From contig JADZBR010000075.1 of NCBI GenBank assembly GCA_020852035.1, forward strand, positions 1 to 8,580: a stretch of 8,580 nt of DNA, written 5' to 3'. A program made the position numbers and the translations under genes. This DNA comes from Caulobacteraceae bacterium (lineage in GTDB: Bacteria > Pseudomonadota > Alphaproteobacteria > Caulobacterales > Caulobacteraceae). Shown here in pieces: positions 6,119 through 8,580 of this stretch; the stretch's first letter is position 1; each line of letters opens with the position of its first letter. A model generated the notes under the pieces. The model was not told where the DNA came from, made no database searches, and saw only the letters and a list, made by a program, of their open reading frames with translations.

Positions 6119-7153
6119 GTGACCCCCGCCGCCGTCCGCGCCCGCCTGCTCGACTGGTACGACGCCCATGCCCGGCGGCTGCCCTGGCGCGTCGGCCCGG
6201 CCGAACGGGCGGCGGGGATGCGGCCCGATCCCTACCGGGTGTGGCTTTCCGAGGTGATGCTGCAGCAGACCACCGTGCCGCATGCCACGCCCTACTTCCT
6301 GAAGTTCACCGCCCGCTGGCCGACCGTCTGCGACCTCGCGGCCGAGGACGACGGCGAGGTGATGGCCGCCTGGGCGGGCCTCGGCTACTACGCCCGCGCC
6401 CGCAACCTGTTGGCTTGCGCGCGCGCGGTGGCGGGCGAGCACGGCGGCGTCTTCCCGGACACCGAGGCCGAACTGCGCGCCCTGCCCGGCTTCGGCCCCT
6501 ATACGGCGGCGGCGGTGGCGGCGATCGCCTTCGACCGGGCGGCCAATGTGGTCGACGGCAACGTCGAGCGGGTGATGGCGCGGCTGTTCGCGGTGGAGAC
6601 GCTGCTGCCCGCCGCCAAGCCTGAGCTGACAGTGCTGGCGGCCCGGTTTGTCACCAGCGAGCGGCCGGGCGACTGGGCGCAGGCGCTGATGGACCTGGGC
6701 GCGACCGTGTGCCGGCCGAAGGCGCCGCTGTGCCTGGCCTGCCCGATCAGCGACGCCTGCGCCGCCTCCACGCGCGGCGCCCCCGAGACCTTTCCCCGCA
6801 AGGCGGCCAGAGCCGAACGGCCGCGCCGCCACGGCGTCGCCTTCGTGCTGACGCGGGGCGAGAAGGTGGCGCTGGTGCGCCGCCCGCCGAAGGGCCTGCT
6901 CGGCGGGATGCTCGCTCTGCCGACCACCGGCTGGACCGTGTCGCCTCCGGGCGAGGCGGAGATCGCCGCGGCGGCCCCAGACGGGGCAGCCTGGCGCGAG
7001 GCGGGCGAGGTCGAGCACGTTTTCACCCACTTCGCCCTGACGCTGAAGGTGCTGAGCGCCGAGGGCGACGGCCCGTTCGAGTGGCGCGCGAAGGCCGACC
7101 TCTACGTCCTCCCCAGCGTCTTCCTGAAAGCCGCGCGGAAGGGGTTGCTCTGA
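6119..7153 (+). CDS. mutY: A/G-specific adenine DNA glycosylase MutY
   Basis: Base-excision repair enzyme (344 aa) that removes adenine mispaired with 8-oxoguanine, preventing G:C to T:A changes. N-terminal catalytic domain: SEVMLQQT with catalytic Glu45; helix-hairpin-helix LPGFGPYTAAAV; catalytic Asp146 in VVDGNVERV. The [4Fe-4S] ligands fit the family spacing C-X6-C-X2-C-X5-C exactly: Cys198, Cys205, Cys208, Cys214. The C-terminal NUDIX-like domain (about 240-340), which recognises 8-oxoG, is present, with RRPPKGLLGGMLALP and the HVFTHF motif at 300-305. All key residues are intact and length is typical. The start is GTG at 6119, preceded by a purine-rich GAGGGAC; the N-terminus TPAAVRARLLDWYDAHARRLPWR matches the usual MutY opening. 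It is divergent from the DUF721 gene, a common alphaproteobacterial arrangement, and ends 30 bp from the convergent MFS gene. Confidence 0.97.
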   Translation: MTPAAVRARLLDWYDAHARRLPWRVGPAERAAGMRPDPYRVWLSEVMLQQTTVPHATPYFLKFTARWPTVCDLAAEDDGEVMAAWAGLGYYARARNLLACARAVAGEHGGVFPDTEAELRALPGFGPYTAAAVAAIAFDRAANVVDGNVERVMARLFAVETLLPAAKPELTVLAARFVTSERPGDWAQALMDLGATVCRPKAPLCLACPISDACAASTRGAPETFPRKAARAERPRRHGVAFVLTRGEKVALVRRPPKGLLGGMLALPTTGWTVSPPGEAEIAAAAPDGAAWREAGEVEHVFTHFALTLKVLSAEGDGPFEWRAKADLYVLPSVFLKAARKGLL

Positions 7154-7155
7154 TC

Positions 7156-7178
7156 TCCCTCCCCCTCGTGGGGAGGGA
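7156..7178. terminator. hairpin between convergent mutY and MFS genes
   Basis: A perfect 9-bp stem (TCCCTCCCC with GGGGAGGGA) and 5-nt loop CTCGT sits in the 30-bp gap between the stop codons of two converging genes. Position and stability suggest a bidirectional terminator or 3'-end stabiliser. There is no U-tract on either side, so classical intrinsic termination is not shown. Its 9+5 geometry matches single arms of the paired palindromes elsewhere in this window, so it may be a solitary REP-type unit. Confidence 0.55.
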
Positions 7179-7183
7179 AGGCG

Positions 7184-8332
7184 CTACACCAGCTTCTTCG
7201 CCGCGAGCGTGAACAGCACCGCCCCGATCAGGGCCACGCTCGTCATCCCCAGCGGGATCGCCTGCGCCCCGAACCCCGCCAGGAGCGCCCCGCCCACCGC
7301 CGCGCCCAACGCCTGGCCCATCGAGGCGGACGACCCCGATAGCGCCAGGGCGAACGGCGCGTTCGGCCCGGCGACGCTGACCAGCCGCACATTGTTCATC
7401 GGCCCCACCGAGAACAGCGCCGTCGAGGCGGCGATGAAGGCGAAGGCCGACAGCGCGTAGGTGGGCCAGCCGGCCGGCGCCAGATGGTGCAGGGCGATCA
7501 GGTGCAGCACCGCCGCCCCGGCGATGCCCACCAGCGACCAGGTGACGTATTCGGTGCGCCCCCGGTCGGCCAGCCGCGCGCCGAGCGACAGGCCGAAGAT
7601 GCTGCCGATGCCCACCACCATCTGGAAGGCCGCGATCCCGGCGCCCTCGACGCCGGTCTGCACGCGCACCACCGTGGCGATGTAGGTGGAGACCTGCATG
7701 TTGGCGCCGAACCCCAGGAAGGTGGCCAGCAGCGGCGCGACGATCCTGCGCCAGCGCAGCTCGAAGCCCGGCGGGTTGGGCTGCGGATGCACCGGCGGCA
7801 GCACCAGGGCGATGGCCACCAGCGCGAAGGCGGCCAGCCCCGCGGCCAGCAGGAAGGTCGAGCGCCAGCCGAAATAGGCCCCCACCACGCTGCCCATCGG
7901 AATCCCCAGCAGGAACGCCAACGTCATGCCGCTGGAGACCACCGCCATGGCCGAGCCGCGCCGCTCGATCGGCGCCAGCGTGCCCGCCGCGCTGGCCGCC
8001 GCCGGTCCGGCCAGCGCCGCCACCATGCCCGAGCAGACCCGCAGCACCGCCAGCACCTCGAACCGGTCGGACACCGCGCAGCCGAGGTTGAGCGCCACCG
8101 CCAGGGTCAGGGCGATCAGCAGGATGCGCTTCCTGTCGCGCTTGCCGAGCATGAAGGCCAGCGGCGGCCCCACCAGGGCGGCGGCGATCACATAGGCGGT
8201 CTGAAGCTGGCCGGCAGCGGCGGTGGAGACGCCGATATCCGCCGCCATCCGCTCGAGCAGGCCGGCGAAGATGAACGCCGCCGAGCCGAACGCGAAGGTC
8301 GAGAGCGCGAGGACGAAGATCCTCGGGTTCAT
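7184..8332 (-). CDS. MFS efflux transporter, DHA1/AraJ-NepI-like
   Basis: Major facilitator superfamily inner-membrane protein (382 aa), predicted 12 transmembrane helices in two halves, with a hydrophilic central loop near 180-195 (HPQPNPPGFELRWRR). Motif A-like sequence between helices 2 and 3 is GPPLAFMLGKRDRKR (55-69, with Asp66); the equivalent in the second half is ARLADRGR. Arg98 in helix 4 fits motif B. Helix 5 carries an antiporter-type motif C, GMTLAFLLGIPMGSVVG, followed by FGWRSTF (residues 135-160), as in proton-driven DHA1 exporters such as AraJ and NepI. This suggests export of a drug, sugar or nucleoside; the substrate is unknown. Start: ATG at 8332 has GGAGAAGG on the minus strand 5 nt upstream (8338-8345) and gives a normal short N-terminus before helix 1. 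The frame is open to 8452, but that part is hydrophilic, arginine-rich and not family-like. No local regulator gene is visible. Confidence 0.92.
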   Translation of the reverse strand: MNPRIFVLALSTFAFGSAAFIFAGLLERMAADIGVSTAAAGQLQTAYVIAAALVGPPLAFMLGKRDRKRILLIALTLAVALNLGCAVSDRFEVLAVLRVCSGMVAALAGPAAASAAGTLAPIERRGSAMAVVSSGMTLAFLLGIPMGSVVGAYFGWRSTFLLAAGLAAFALVAIALVLPPVHPQPNPPGFELRWRRIVAPLLATFLGFGANMQVSTYIATVVRVQTGVEGAGIAAFQMVVGIGSIFGLSLGARLADRGRTEYVTWSLVGIAGAAVLHLIALHHLAPAGWPTYALSAFAFIAASTALFSVGPMNNVRLVSVAGPNAPFALALSGSSASMGQALGAAVGGALLAGFGAQAIPLGMTSVALIGAVLFTLAAKKLV

Positions 8333-8496
8333 TCTGGCCTTCTCCCCCTCGCGCCGGCGACGGCGAACATTGGCCGCGCCGGACGCTCGCGCCGGGTCGC
8401 TCCGGGTCGACCAATAGGCCCGGTCAGCGCCGCGACGTCTGTCGGGCGGCACTGTGGGCGCGTAACGTCGGATGCGCCAAGCGGAATGTGCGCGCC

Positions 8497-8580
8497 GCGC
8501 CCTCTCCCGGTCGGGAGAGGGAAACCCGACGGCGCAGCCTGCGGGAGGGTGAGGGCCTCCGGACTCTCCGGAGAGGGCGC
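8497..8580. repeat. third paired palindrome, reaching the window edge
   Basis: A hairpin at 8500-8521 (CCCTCTCCC with GGGAGAGGG, 4-nt loop GGTC) begins the element. The window ends with CCGGAGAGGGCGC (8568-8580), the reverse complement of the element's first bases apart from one indel, so the arms are again inverted. The right arm has its own palindrome CTCTCCGGAGAG (8564-8575), and a small central hairpin CGCA-GCC-TGCG lies at 8533-8543. The element may continue outside the window. The 164 bp between it and the MFS start (8333-8496) show no gene and no clear promoter box. Confidence 0.75.

Noticed and set aside
5241..6122. 293-residue + strand frame across the repeat and the DUF721 gene
   Set aside because: It translates through the palindromic repeat and the antisense of the DUF721 gene, with Arg/Ser/Pro-rich sequence and no domain.
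6065..7030. N-terminal extension of the DUF721 protein to 502 residues
   Set aside because: The extra part is mutY read antisense; the DUF721 protein begins normally at ATG 6064.
8333..8452. Longer N-terminus for the MFS protein
   Set aside because: The extension is hydrophilic and Arg-rich, whereas ATG 8332 has a good ribosome site and leads straight into the first membrane helix.

Overview
The window looks like core chromosome of a high-GC alphaproteobacterium, most likely of the Caulobacteraceae (Caulobacter/Phenylobacterium type). This rests on the very GC-rich coding sequence, an SMC protein with the short alphaproteobacterial hinge, the order mutY / DUF721 / DsbA-family / smc, and intergenic palindromes of types common in this class. 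The genus is inferred and was not tested by any search.

Layout: 1-211 carries a perfect 32-bp inverted repeat and no gene I can support. 212-1144 (+) is a kinase of the aminoglycoside/choline-kinase fold. It converges on smc (1148-4588, -) with only 3 bp between the stop codons. Upstream of smc on the same strand is a DsbA-family thiol-disulfide lipoprotein (4609-5226, -), 20 bp away and probably in the same transcript. A 295-bp gap (5227-5521) is largely filled by a second paired-palindrome element. Then comes a DUF721/DciA-like gene (5522-6064, -), transcribed divergently from mutY (6119-7153, +) across 54 bp. mutY converges on a 12-TM major facilitator efflux protein (7184-8332, -) with a hairpin in the 30-bp gap. 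From 8333 to 8496 I see nothing beyond the leader of the MFS gene; 8497-8580 holds a third palindromic element that runs off the window.

Functionally, the middle is a chromosome-maintenance block: SMC (chromosome organisation), a DciA-like protein (DnaB helicase loading), MutY (repair of A opposite 8-oxoguanine), plus an envelope thioredoxin-fold protein. The kinase and the MFS exporter are ordinary accessory metabolism and transport genes of unknown substrate.

No undescribed multi-gene system is apparent. The most unusual material is intergenic: several palindromic elements with the same architecture (9-bp stem, 4-5-nt loop, usually paired in inverted orientation around a small central hairpin), one of which shows compensatory stem changes between its two arms.
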